This document shows, piece by piece, positions 27,045-35,807 of a stretch of 64,000 bases of DNA. Every line of letters starts with the position of its first letter. Within the stretch, counting starts at the first letter, position 1. The stretch covers positions 3,871,501 to 3,935,500 of the forward strand of contig NZ_CP039253.1 in assembly GCF_004795915.1 (NCBI RefSeq), written 5' to 3'. The stretch comes from Rhodococcus sp. PAMC28707 (GTDB taxonomy: Bacteria > Actinomycetota > Actinomycetes > Mycobacteriales > Mycobacteriaceae). The position numbers and the translations under genes were made by a program. The notes beneath the pieces are model-generated. The model had not been told where the DNA came from. It saw only the letters and a program-made list of their open reading frames with translations, and made no database searches.

Positions 27045-27069
27045 GGTCATCTTTTACTCATCACTTTGA
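27045..27069 (+). repeat. TACTCATCACTTTG repeat, copy 2
   Basis: GGTCATCTTTTACTCATCAC followed by TTTGA, about 130 bases before the tRNA-like segment. Confidence 0.7.
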
Positions 27070-27174
27070 GTCGAACTCGGGTGGATTCACCGGCACACTG
27101 GTGGTCTCTCGATTCGCCGAACAACCTGGTCAGCTGGCGTGTGGTGGACTCTGGTGGGTCCACTGGAATTGTTA

Positions 27175-27220
27175 CCTCTTTTAACAGCGGGTCCGGGGTT
27201 CGAATCCCTGATGGCGCACA
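27175..27220 (+). other. tRNA-Lys(CTT) 3' end: candidate attachment site
   Basis: The segment from CAGCGGGTCC through GGTTCGAATCC to GATGGCGCACA is the anticodon-stem 3' arm, variable loop, T arm and acceptor 3' strand of an actinobacterial tRNA-Lys(CTT). A CTCTT (anticodon-loop like) lies just before it, with one extra base. The 5' half (D arm, acceptor 5' strand) is absent. Tyrosine recombinases commonly use exactly this part of a tRNA gene as attB, and a recombinase gene starts 690 bases downstream. Confidence 0.75.
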
Positions 27221-27222
27221 AG

Positions 27223-27270
27223 AATGACCCCCTTACCAGCGGAAACGCAGGTTTGGGGGTCATCTTTTTG
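27223..27270 (+). terminator. Terminator hairpin directly after the tRNA-like segment
   Basis: ATGACCCCC pairs with GGGGGTCAT (perfect 9 bases), followed by CTTTTT. This is the usual position of a tRNA terminator and may have come along with the tRNA 3' end. Confidence 0.75.
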
Positions 27271-27288
27271 CCAAGGGGAGTCAGGTCT

Positions 27289-27318
27289 ACTCATCACTTT
27301 GAAGGCAAAGTGATGAGT
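27289..27318. repeat. Inverted repeat of the TACTCATCACTTTG element: possible recombination site
   Basis: ACTCATCACTTTG, four bases (AAGG), then CAAAGTGATGAGT: perfect 13-base arms. Counted as 11-base arms with an 8-base spacer, it has the layout of a tyrosine-recombinase crossover site. It is 70 bases after the tRNA-like segment and about 590 before the recombinase gene. Confidence 0.65.
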
Positions 27319-27498
27319 GAATTGGGCGATGTTTCCCCAGGTCGCGGTCCGCGTCCGCGTCATCGACGATGATTCGACTCGCGGAACCGTTTGTCCGGGA
27401 TTCGAGTGCGATCGATGGCATGCGTATCTGCCTCTGACCTGCTCTTTGGTAGTGCGGCCAGCTGTGGAAGCACGGCGTGGATACGGCACTGGACCGTA

Positions 27499-27525
27499 GG
27501 TCATCACTTACTCATCACTTTGCCC
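27499..27525 (+). repeat. TACTCATCACTTTG repeat, copy 4
   Basis: GGTCATCACTTACTCATCAC followed by TTTGCCC, same orientation as copies 1 and 2. Confidence 0.7.
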
Positions 27526-27906
27526 TACGCGATGCCAGGCGGTGGCCGCTATTTTCAGTCGAGCACGGGGTCGAATTCGGTGGATGGTTCGGCGGCTCGA
27601 GTCCGCTTCGAAAGTGTTCGCGGCGCCGGCGGGGATTTCGCGAGGTTCGGATCTGGGCTCGATCGGATGCGAAAATAAAGTAGCTATTTAGTCCCGCGGG
27701 GGCGGAGCGTATTCGGCTTGCATTGATCCAGGAAGTTCGGCGGCTGGCCGGCGGATCAAAGAGGTGCTGGGCGCGCGGGAACCCGATATTCGCTTGATTG
27801 GAAGTTGGGCTCGTAAATTGAATTTTCCGCACCATCTACGATGAAACGCCTGTTCAGCACAGTTTCACGCTGCCGATGTGTCAGTGGCCTGCGCTAGGCT
27901 GCGTGT
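27526..27906. other. Leader region of the recombinase gene
   Basis: No supported gene. TAGGCT (27895-27900) lies 6 bases before the ATG at 27907, so transcription may start at the start codon. The -35 region is weak. Confidence 0.4.
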
Positions 27907-29082
27907 ATGGACTTTCGACCAGCCCGGACACCTGCGGTGGGCACTGCCCCGGGCATCCTCGGAAACGGTCTGTCGGCGGCGGTCGAGCCGGAGATCCCGC
28001 CGGCCGTCGCGAAGCGGATCGCGAGCGCCGTGCAGTCTTCCCGTTCCGAAGGAACGCGCAAGACCTACTCCACCGCATGGAGACGCTTCTCCACCTGGTG
28101 CGAGACGAACGGTCACGTGACGTTGCCGGCACATCCGGTCACCGTCGCCGCGTACCTCGTCGACGCCGCTGACACTTGCACCGAGCAAGGGGAGCGGGCT
28201 TACGCCGTGGCCACCTTCGGCACCTGGATTGCGGCGATTAATTATCAGCACCGGATCACCGGGCATCTGTCACCGTCTGCACACGAACTCGTGACCGCCA
28301 CGTTGTCCGGGATCCGGCGGGAGTATGCCGCCGCGGGGGACCGTCCCCGCAACCCGCGAGACCCGTTGCTGGTGGATGACATCAAACTTCTCGTACGGAC
28401 TGCGCGCGAGCAGTGCCGAGGGTGGGCTGACGAGGTGCTGGAGCGACGCGATTCGGCGATTCTGTTGCTCGGGTTTGCCGGTGCCTTCCGCCGCAGTGAA
28501 CTCTCCGACCTAGTCTGCGGGGACGTCAGCGTGCACCGGCATGACGGGTTGCATATCCGGCTACGGAAGTCGAAGACTGATCAGGAGGGTAGGGGAGCGG
28601 TGAAAGCACTGCCGTACACCGAATCCCACCAGACCTGCCCACCCTGCGCGTATGTCCGCTGGGCCCAGGTCATCGCAGCATTCGACGCTCGCGGCCGCCC
28701 CTCTGTTATCCGGCTGCTGAGCAAGGGTGAACCGTTCGAGGCACATGTGTGCCGCGGGGGAGTCCCGCGCACCGCCGCCCTAGCACCGATGTTTCGCGCT
28801 ATCGCGAAGAACGGAAACCTTGGAGTCACTCCGTTGTCCGGAGCTGCGATTCACCAGACCATCCGCCGCCGTGCTGGCCACGCAGGCTTCGATCCCACCG
28901 CGCTGACCAAACTGGGTGGGCATTCCCTGCGTGCTGGTTTCGTCACCCAAGGAACTCGCAACGGTGCCGACGGGTCCGCTATCGCCCGGCAGACGGGCCA
29001 CGCGAGCCTCGACTCGGTCGAGGTGTACCGCCGCGAGCATGCGCCCCTCGTTGGAAATGCGGTCACCGACATTGGTCTCTGA
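27907..29082 (+). CDS. Tyrosine recombinase/integrase
   Basis: The 391-residue protein has an N-terminal SAM-like DNA-binding domain (about 35-150: GTRKTYSTAWRRFSTWC) and a catalytic domain. It carries the Arg in AFRRSELSDL, the HxxR box in GGHSLRAGF, the His in QTGHASLDSV and the nucleophile Tyr in VEVYRREH. All catalytic residues are present. An unusual CPPC pair (TCPPCAYVRW) in the catalytic domain is shared by the fragment at 21123-21290. It should cut and rejoin the nearby attachment region. No excisionase gene is seen beside it. The next gene begins 142 bases later in the same direction. Confidence 0.9.
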   Translation: MDFRPARTPAVGTAPGILGNGLSAAVEPEIPPAVAKRIASAVQSSRSEGTRKTYSTAWRRFSTWCETNGHVTLPAHPVTVAAYLVDAADTCTEQGERAYAVATFGTWIAAINYQHRITGHLSPSAHELVTATLSGIRREYAAAGDRPRNPRDPLLVDDIKLLVRTAREQCRGWADEVLERRDSAILLLGFAGAFRRSELSDLVCGDVSVHRHDGLHIRLRKSKTDQEGRGAVKALPYTESHQTCPPCAYVRWAQVIAAFDARGRPSVIRLLSKGEPFEAHVCRGGVPRTAALAPMFRAIAKNGNLGVTPLSGAAIHQTIRRRAGHAGFDPTALTKLGGHSLRAGFVTQGTRNGADGSAIARQTGHASLDSVEVYRREHAPLVGNAVTDIGL

Positions 29083-29223
29083 GCAACCCCGCCATCGTTA
29101 CCGACAGTGTTCCGACGTCCAGGACGCGAGCTGCGGCTCCGCATTTGGTCGCTCGGCTTTAGCCATTACGAAGTGTCAAACGCCCGTACCGCAGATCGAA
29201 CTTCCGCAGGAGAGGCGTTAATC

Positions 29224-30942
29224 GTGCAGGTCGACTGGGCCACGCTTGGCCGCAACAAGTTCGAGTCCACAGTCGAACTGTTGATTCGCCGCCAGTGGGA
29301 CGGACACGCCAACGTAATCGTTCCTGATGGGCGCGGTGGCGACGACGGCATCGACATCGACGTCGAGAAATCGAACGCCCACAAGCGTATTTATCAACTC
29401 AAGTACTACCCGGATGGGTTCTCTGGCGACCGCAAGACCACCCGCCAGAAACAGATCCGCAAGTCGTACATCACAGCGGCCAAGTACCAACCAGACGAGT
29501 GGCTACTCGTCGTGCCAACCAAACTGACTCCTGGTGAGCGTATGTTCGTTGAAGGCCTGGCTGAACTACGAGGACCGAAAATCTCAATCGTAGATCAGGT
29601 CGAGCTCGACATCTTGATGATCAACCTCCCCGACGTTTACAACTACCTCGAACGCGATCAAATGCGTGCGAATGCAGTCTTGTTCGGCCAAGAAGCCGCA
29701 AATCTGTTTGGCGGCGTGAAAGATGTCGTGGATCGGGTGCGGTCATTGGGTCAGCTCGCGGACACGATAGACCCGCACTGGGCTCTTGATTTCGTGAGGT
29801 CCGGCGACAGCGTGACGTATTCACTGCGCCCGAAGACCTCTGATGCTCACATCAAAAGCCCGGTCAAACTTACAGTCGACGGGGTATTAGGTCCCCAACA
29901 TTCCGAGCTCGCGAAGGCCATGAGAGGGACATTTGGTTTCGGTGCCTCCGACCCAGTTCTGTTGCCTGCCGAAGTCGTCCAACGTCTTACAATCAGCGGA
30001 CCGGCGTTCATTGCCGGAGCGCATCAAAACATCGACATGCAGTTCAACCCCATCAGCCGCAACCCTCATGTGGGCGCGACCGCGCAAATCTCATTCGAAA
30101 CACCCGACGGCGATCACCTCGGACAGTTTGAAGGCGAGGTCACGCACATCGGCCAAGGACCCGAAGGTGGTGCGCTAGAGCTCGCCTTCTACAACAAACA
30201 CCTGGAGATGCGTGTTCTCTTTCCGCTGCAAGAATTTTCAGAAGAACCCATCGACGTGCGGATCGGTTACAACCTGCAGAAGATTGCAGTGCGTGACGCG
30301 ATCGAGGTTCTTGAGATCAGCACGCTTCTACGCTCCCACGCCCTTCTGCTGAAGGTGCACCTCGAAGATCAGCACCTGATGACAGTCCATCAAGGGAACG
30401 CTGAGAACATACCTCCACTGGATCCCGACGTTGCGATCATCAGATCAATCGCGGAAGACCTAAGTGTTGTCCAGGCTCACTGCAAACAGTCGTTCCAACT
30501 GCCGCTCACCGTGACCCAGAGGGAGAGGATCGATCTGCGCATCGCTCGACTGCTGATCGAAGGTCACGCAGTAGAAACGCCAGATGCCTCATCGATCACT
30601 GCCACTCTTTCGGGAGAGGACTCACCTGAACTTCGAGCAATCATGATCGACGGCGGTAGCCTACGTTTCGAGGGCCCCGACTACGTCGTTAAGATTGGAA
30701 AGAAGACGATGACAGTCGGGCCGGCGTACATTGGCGACCCAGAGTCGTATGTCGAACACGCGGATGTTGCGCTACACCGCCTCGATAACGGGACCGCAGA
30801 GGGTTACCAAGTCAAGTTTCTACCTGGTACAACAACTTACTTTCGGTCGGTACTTGTTGAATCCGCAGAACCTCGCCACTTCGCTGACCCACCAACACCT
30901 TGGCGAATTTCCGGGATCGAACAACCTACGAAACAGTCGTGA
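29224..30942 (+). CDS. Mrr-like QxK nuclease with large beta-rich C-terminal region (defence candidate)
   Basis: The 572-residue protein starts with a PD-(D/E)xK nuclease of the QxK type: E14/E18 on the first helix, PDGRGGDDGID with D44, then QLKYY with Q58 and K60. This is the signature of Mrr-like restriction domains. Residues 200-572 are mostly beta and contain no motif I recognise; they may recognise a phage component or the partner protein. GTG 29224 is chosen because GCAGGAGAGG precedes it; the upstream open frame reads as non-coding. It lies 142 bases before the STAND gene in the same direction, probably as one operon. Together they look like a two-gene immune system. Confidence 0.75.
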   Translation: MQVDWATLGRNKFESTVELLIRRQWDGHANVIVPDGRGGDDGIDIDVEKSNAHKRIYQLKYYPDGFSGDRKTTRQKQIRKSYITAAKYQPDEWLLVVPTKLTPGERMFVEGLAELRGPKISIVDQVELDILMINLPDVYNYLERDQMRANAVLFGQEAANLFGGVKDVVDRVRSLGQLADTIDPHWALDFVRSGDSVTYSLRPKTSDAHIKSPVKLTVDGVLGPQHSELAKAMRGTFGFGASDPVLLPAEVVQRLTISGPAFIAGAHQNIDMQFNPISRNPHVGATAQISFETPDGDHLGQFEGEVTHIGQGPEGGALELAFYNKHLEMRVLFPLQEFSEEPIDVRIGYNLQKIAVRDAIEVLEISTLLRSHALLLKVHLEDQHLMTVHQGNAENIPPLDPDVAIIRSIAEDLSVVQAHCKQSFQLPLTVTQRERIDLRIARLLIEGHAVETPDASSITATLSGEDSPELRAIMIDGGSLRFEGPDYVVKIGKKTMTVGPAYIGDPESYVEHADVALHRLDNGTAEGYQVKFLPGTTTYFRSVLVESAEPRHFADPPTPWRISGIEQPTKQS

Positions 30943-31084
30943 CTCATTGTCTCGACTGGGGTCCTCCACGAGCCAGTAGGCAACATGAACGCGCCTACTC
31001 GCTTCAGAACATCGCTGTGCAGACATCCTGAGAGTCCGCGAGACGAAGTCTCAACTCCTGATTTACATAAGAGATCGGTGAACA

Positions 31085-33844
31085 ATGACTCCTGGCGGCG
31101 GCACGATCGCAGCATTTGGCCTCAAGTACCAGTACATGGCTACCGTGGAGCACTTTCTGCAACACCTGCGGGACAACATAGCGCTAATTCCACAAACCAC
31201 GTTGGTTGTCGAACCTGTTGTGGTGGACTCTCATGGGCAAGACGACGACATCGTCGACTTCGGCTTCCTCACAGACGGCATGCCGACACATCACATCCAG
31301 GTGAAGTCTTCGATCGACCCGTCCAACCATCCGCTTCAACCAGGGTCCGCCCGAGCGGTACTCGAACGTCTCATCACTCACGATGCGACCACCTCTGCCC
31401 TTTACACCAACAAACCGCTCTCGCCCACCCTTCTTAGTGACGTTGAAGTCGACGCACGGGCCATAGCCCGGTTTGGCACCGTCTCGTACGTTTGGCCGAA
31501 CGGCCCAGGTGGACAACACAGTACACAGCGGGATCGGCCTCGAATCACGGTTGACGGGCGGTCTCATCACCTAGTTCGAGATTCAATCGCGGATCTAGTT
31601 GGCGGATTTCGCAAGGAACGCGGGCGGAACCACACCGCAACAACTTGCAGTCTCTTGGTTCCGATTCTTCTTGACCGGGTATTCAGTGCTGCGGCGGGAA
31701 CCGACGCGAGCCGTCTGGAGGCATTGGACTTTTTGGAGCTCGTTGCGATGCCCGACTCTCGCATCGCGCAGGTTGCGGGAGGGTTCGACTGGGGCCTCCC
31801 CGTCGCAGGCATACCGAACTACGTCTCGACATTTCCACGGTTGGACTACCTCAGCAAAATCAAGGACTCGTTCCCTGCCGAGGCAGCCGTTGCCCCACCT
31901 AGAGTCGCTCTGGTAGGTCATACGGGCTCAGGAAAGTCTGTAATCGCCTCGGACTACTGCCATCTCGATGCAATCAACTACCAATTCATGTGTTGGATCG
32001 ATTGCCGAGACGCAGACTTTATCGACGCGCAGGTTGTCAACCATGTCGAACAGCTGACAAAAGGCGCCCTCAGCCCCGAACAAGACGCCGTTGCCGTTTT
32101 GACCGGGATTCTCGGTCGCCACAGCGGCCCATGGCTCTTGATACTCGACGGCGTTGTGCAACGATCCGACATAGATCGAGTCATTCCGACACGAGGCCAC
32201 GGGGTAGTGCTCGTCACGAGCACCAACCGCCTGAACTGGTGGCCAGACACTGCAGTCATTGAAGTTGGCGAGTTCACCACCGAGGAGGCGGTCGGCTGCT
32301 TTGCCTCGTACGCCGGTCTAGACCGCGAGCAGGAAGAAGAACACCACACAGTACTGACGGAAATCGTTTACATGCTCGGGCATGTGCCACTGGCTGTGAG
32401 CATGGCAGGCGTATACTTTCGCAACGCGGACGGGACTCCAAGCGAGCTAGCCACCCATTACTTCGAAGACCTAGAGGCGCTCGACGACATCCTTTCGATC
32501 CCAGCGGGGTTCAACAAAACTGCGTTCAAGGCAATCCAGCATGCAGTCGCGTCCCTCGGGAAGCACGACGCAAGCGGGCACGGCCTTACGGCCCGGGCAG
32601 TACTGGAGTTGGGTTCGTTAATAGCCCCCGAACAAATTCCGCTCAATCTCATGGTGCCACTCGCAGCTGAACCTGAACACTCGCTAGACGTCGCTGAGGT
32701 TCCACACCCCGAGGTGGTCGAGCCCAAGCTGCGGCGGGGTGTCATTGCCGCCCTCAAAAGTCAATCGATTGCTCGCCGTATCGTCTCTGAAACTGCCGGC
32801 CCGACCAGCGAAACCATCAACCTCCATCCGCTTGTCCATCAGATCCTGCGGATGTCCCGGCTGGCCGCATTGCCACCGGGCCAGCTCGAGAGCGACGCAT
32901 TCCTACTGATGCACTTTCTACGCGGCTGGCTCGGCGCATCGAGATCGAACGGCGACTATTTCGCGACCGAACTGCTTCGAATGCACTCAGAAACTCTATT
33001 AGCTGTAGTCAAACAGCACGAACCGCTCGCGTCCTACTCCGATCAGAGTCGCCGCTGCTACCTGTACACAAAGGCGCTGCTCGAAGGAGAGTTGAGCACC
33101 TGTCACGCCAGCCGTCGACGATTCGACCTCTCACTGAGGTTAGGGCAAGCTGCTGGTTCGACGATGACGGCCCTGTCCGAAGAACCCACTGCCCGCGCAC
33201 TGACAGCCATAGTCGCGGTCAATATGATCACCGATCTTTCTTTCGCCAAAGCGCCCGCAGCAGTCCTTGCAGCAATCACCGCTGCTACATTGCCTGCGAT
33301 CACCGTAGGCGTTGCGGATGAGAAAGAGTCCATCCGAGAAGCTTCATATACCGCCGCCGGAGAACTAAGAACGATGCTGAACCGCACGCCCGAGTATCAG
33401 GTGGCCCCGGAACTCGAAGACGTTCGATCTCGCATCGATGCCCTGGTCGAAAGCGATCCACACCCGGATGCGCGTCCATCAACGGTCAATAACAGAATCA
33501 ACGAGCTCTACTCAGCAGGGGACTACGAAGCGCTCGAACGTTTGCTCCCCCCACTACGGCAGAACGCATCGCCAGATGATTCGGTGGGGCTGGATGCACT
33601 GCATATCGTCGTACGGTTGCATCTCGGAACTCTTGACGAAGTGCAGAGTGGTCTCGAAGAGCTCGTCGCCATCGACCCGCACGCTGGCTATCTCAGCAAC
33701 TCTCTCGTCGAGGCTCTGACAAAAGTAGGGCGCGAGGTAGAGCAATGTGCACAGAACAATCCTGCCGACAGACGACGACTGCTCCTGATGCGGGCCGCCA
33801 TCGAAACGAGATTGGTGCAGCTCATCGGCTCCGCCCAGCCCTGA
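31085..33844 (+). CDS. STAND NTPase with N-terminal nuclease domain (Avs/NLR-like)
   Basis: The 919-residue protein has three parts. Residues 8-120 form a DUF4297/Cap4-like endonuclease (GLKYQYMATVEHF, then DDIVDF with D58, then IQVK with Q72/K74). Residues 270-500 form a P-loop NTPase of the STAND class: Walker A GHTGSGKS (278-285), Walker B LLILD (351-355), a VLVTSTNR sensor, and the downstream NLHPLVHQILR winged-helix His motif. The remainder is helical and TPR-like. Proteins built this way act as bacterial NLR sensors: the C-terminus binds a phage protein, the NTPase oligomerises and the nuclease is switched on (established for Avs). It is unusual here in standing next to a second, separate nuclease gene. 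Confidence 0.85.
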   Translation: MTPGGGTIAAFGLKYQYMATVEHFLQHLRDNIALIPQTTLVVEPVVVDSHGQDDDIVDFGFLTDGMPTHHIQVKSSIDPSNHPLQPGSARAVLERLITHDATTSALYTNKPLSPTLLSDVEVDARAIARFGTVSYVWPNGPGGQHSTQRDRPRITVDGRSHHLVRDSIADLVGGFRKERGRNHTATTCSLLVPILLDRVFSAAAGTDASRLEALDFLELVAMPDSRIAQVAGGFDWGLPVAGIPNYVSTFPRLDYLSKIKDSFPAEAAVAPPRVALVGHTGSGKSVIASDYCHLDAINYQFMCWIDCRDADFIDAQVVNHVEQLTKGALSPEQDAVAVLTGILGRHSGPWLLILDGVVQRSDIDRVIPTRGHGVVLVTSTNRLNWWPDTAVIEVGEFTTEEAVGCFASYAGLDREQEEEHHTVLTEIVYMLGHVPLAVSMAGVYFRNADGTPSELATHYFEDLEALDDILSIPAGFNKTAFKAIQHAVASLGKHDASGHGLTARAVLELGSLIAPEQIPLNLMVPLAAEPEHSLDVAEVPHPEVVEPKLRRGVIAALKSQSIARRIVSETAGPTSETINLHPLVHQILRMSRLAALPPGQLESDAFLLMHFLRGWLGASRSNGDYFATELLRMHSETLLAVVKQHEPLASYSDQSRRCYLYTKALLEGELSTCHASRRRFDLSLRLGQAAGSTMTALSEEPTARALTAIVAVNMITDLSFAKAPAAVLAAITAATLPAITVGVADEKESIREASYTAAGELRTMLNRTPEYQVAPELEDVRSRIDALVESDPHPDARPSTVNNRINELYSAGDYEALERLLPPLRQNASPDDSVGLDALHIVVRLHLGTLDEVQSGLEELVAIDPHAGYLSNSLVEALTKVGREVEQCAQNNPADRRRLLLMRAAIETRLVQLIGSAQP

Positions 33845-34003
33845 GCGGTCGATCTTGTGCACAGCCACTGCCGAGAGCATCGGCGAGTCAGGATTCCTTG
33901 ACGGTGCGGTAACTGCGTTTTCCACACCTTCTAGCGTAAAACACCAGTTCATTGGAGTCTTCCTGTACCTGTACCTGCGCCGGTGGCAATCGTGGGCATC
34001 GCG

Positions 34004-34468
34004 TCAAGTCCGCGGCTCCGAGATTCGCTCGAGTACCCACCGAAGGCCATCGACTTGGTGCGGAGTGAACGGGGTGATCAAATGCTCCCTCACAACCGGA
34101 GCGTGGATAGGTTTTACAACGTCGACGATGTTCACTCCAGCGTCGGTGAGGGATACCTCGACGCCCCCGCCGACCTTCTCTCGCGTCACCAATCCTCGGG
34201 TCTCCATGCGAGAGACATGGTGAGATAAGCGGGTCCGATCCCAGCCCAGACGCATTGCGAGATGACTTTGCCGCACCGGACCGGCGTCGGCGGCTACGTG
34301 AATGAGGATCGCGACGTCGGGCTCGGAGAGCCCGGTGGCGGTGTGAACCTCCGCCGATACACGTGCTCGAATCACCTCGTGCGCTCGCTTCCAGGCGAAC
34401 CACAGACTGCGTTCGTCCTCGTCGAGGTCCGATTTGAAACCAGGGTGCGCGGCATCATCTGTTGACAT
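34004..34468 (-). CDS. MarR-family regulator
   Basis: The 154-residue winged-helix protein reads SEPDVAILIHVA, then QSHLAMRLGWDRTRLSHHVSRMETRGLVTREK and the wing. It should bind the two operators between itself and the divergent DUF2316 gene. The start ATG at 34468 follows a textbook promoter by 6 bases, so the mRNA is probably leaderless and the operator overlaps the start codon. It likely represses itself and the DUF2316/aldo-keto reductase operon until a small aromatic or reactive ligand binds (family behaviour). Confidence 0.9.
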   Translation of the reverse strand: MSTDDAAHPGFKSDLDEDERSLWFAWKRAHEVIRARVSAEVHTATGLSEPDVAILIHVAADAGPVRQSHLAMRLGWDRTRLSHHVSRMETRGLVTREKVGGGVEVSLTDAGVNIVDVVKPIHAPVVREHLITPFTPHQVDGLRWVLERISEPRT

Positions 34469-34505
34469 ATCAACAATATAAGTTCAATGTGTTGATATGA
34501 CAACA
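34460..34505. promoter_or_regulatory. Two MarR operators over the marR promoter
   Basis: TGTTGACATATCAACA (34460-34475) and TGTTGATATGACAACA (34490-34505) are two 16-base palindromes 30 bases apart, that is about three helical turns on the same DNA face. On the minus strand TTGTCA (34503-34498), 17 bases, TATATT (34480-34475), 6 bases, ATG. One operator covers the -35, the other the -10 and the start codon. Confidence 0.8.
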
Positions 34506-34533
34506 ACAGGCAGTCTTCGAATGGAGCGCAGCA

Positions 34534-34848
34534 ATGTCACTGAACACGCGTGAACGCGCAGCTACCCGTGACGAATTGCTCACCAATCTCGCACTGACCC
34601 AACTCTCGCCCGCCGAGGTTGCCGGCGAATTGGGCTTTACGGAAGAACGCGTTGCCGCAGCGCTCGACGTGGCAGGCGCACGTCCAGAAGACATCTGGCT
34701 CGTGCGCGACTACATCGACTACTCGATTCGAGCGGCGGGCGCGACACCACAGCCCTACTCGTCACTGAGCGAAGACATGAGAGCGGCAGCGCAAACATGG
34801 TTTCCCCTCGTCGACGTGCGGACCATCATCGACGGAAAGTCGACATGA
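34534..34848 (+). CDS. DUF2316 protein
   Basis: The 104-residue protein matches the DUF2316 pattern (LNTRERAATRDELLTNLALTQLS, then ARPEDIWLVRDYIDYSIR, then PQPYSSL). An HTH-like segment lies at 25-50 (SPAEVAGELGFTEERVAAAL). It is a small conserved protein of unknown role, commonly next to a MarR regulator and a reductase. The ATG has GGAGCGCAGCA upstream. The stop overlaps the aldo-keto reductase start (ATGA). Confidence 0.8.
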   Translation: MSLNTRERAATRDELLTNLALTQLSPAEVAGELGFTEERVAAALDVAGARPEDIWLVRDYIDYSIRAAGATPQPYSSLSEDMRAAAQTWFPLVDVRTIIDGKST

Positions 34849-35807
34849 ATCACTTCACTGAAGATGCCACAGACCGCCCCATCCCGGGCGGCACCTTTCC
34901 TCTAGCGGGACGGGCGACGCCTCGCATCGGCTACGGCATGGGACAGATCACCCGTATAGCCGAAGATTCCGAGGGGCGAGCCCGCGCGGTCGATCTGCTC
35001 CGTGTTGCCTTCGATCTCGGAATCACGCACTTCGACACGGCGCAGTTCTACGGCAACGGACGCGCCAACGAGCTACTGCGCGAGAGCCTGGGTCCGCGGC
35101 GCGAGGAGATCGTCATCGCAACCAAGGCAGGCGCGAAACCTGTTCCTGGAGGCAAGATTCCGCTGACAGCGGCGCAGAAGCCTGTCGAGTTGCGTGCTGC
35201 GGTGGAAGAGAACCTCCGGTCCCTGGGAACCGATCGTCTCGACGTCGTGAACCTGCGGCGCATGGACTTCACACCTGGTCTTCTAGCCGAAGGCGACCAG
35301 ATCGTGCCTTTCGAGGATCAGCTTGCGGAATTGTCCGCGTTGCGCGACGAAGGCAAGATCGTCGCTATCGGCCTCAGCCACATCACCACCGAGCAGTTGC
35401 GAACAGCGTTGCCCGTTGGTATCGCGTGTGTGCAAAACATCTACAACCTCCTCTATCGCGCCGACGAAGCAATGCTGACCGTGTGCGAAGAAAACGGTGT
35501 GGCCTGGGTGCCCTACTTCCCGCTCGGGGGCGGGTACGGAACTCTCCCGAAAGTCGTCGACGAACCTGCCGTGCACGAGGTTGCCCGACAACTTGGAGCT
35601 ACGCCTTCGCAAATCGGACTCGCATGGCAACTCGCGCACTCGCCCAACACCATGCTCATCTCCGGGACCAGCAGTGCCGACCACTTGTCAGAAAACACGC
35701 GGGCCGCCGATGTGCATCTCGATGTCGAAGCGCTCACGACACTCGATGCGACAGGCCAACTGATCGGCCCAGGGATTTCGGACAGCGGACCCGCTGAGAA
35801 CAGCTAG
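34845..35807 (+). CDS. Aldo/keto reductase, YdbC (PdxI)-like
   Basis: The 320-residue TIM-barrel NADPH reductase has HFDTAQFYG (catalytic Asp and Tyr), ATKAG (Lys) and the C-terminal NADP loop (ISGTSSADHLSEN). The position of the usual catalytic His (normally IH in the strand after LG.D.LD) is Arg here (VVNLRRMD). The segment CVQNIYNLLYRADEAM plus PYFPLGGGYG resembles E. coli YdbC, known as the pyridoxal reductase PdxI. A carbonyl-detoxifying or vitamin B6 role is possible. Translation is coupled to DUF2316 by an ATGA overlap. Confidence 0.85.
   Translation: MNHFTEDATDRPIPGGTFPLAGRATPRIGYGMGQITRIAEDSEGRARAVDLLRVAFDLGITHFDTAQFYGNGRANELLRESLGPRREEIVIATKAGAKPVPGGKIPLTAAQKPVELRAAVEENLRSLGTDRLDVVNLRRMDFTPGLLAEGDQIVPFEDQLAELSALRDEGKIVAIGLSHITTEQLRTALPVGIACVQNIYNLLYRADEAMLTVCEENGVAWVPYFPLGGGYGTLPKVVDEPAVHEVARQLGATPSQIGLAWQLAHSPNTMLISGTSSADHLSENTRAADVHLDVEALTTLDATGQLIGPGISDSGPAENS

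Noticed and set aside
27175-27220. Functional tRNA gene
   Set aside because: Only the 3' half is present; no D arm or 5' acceptor strand precedes it.
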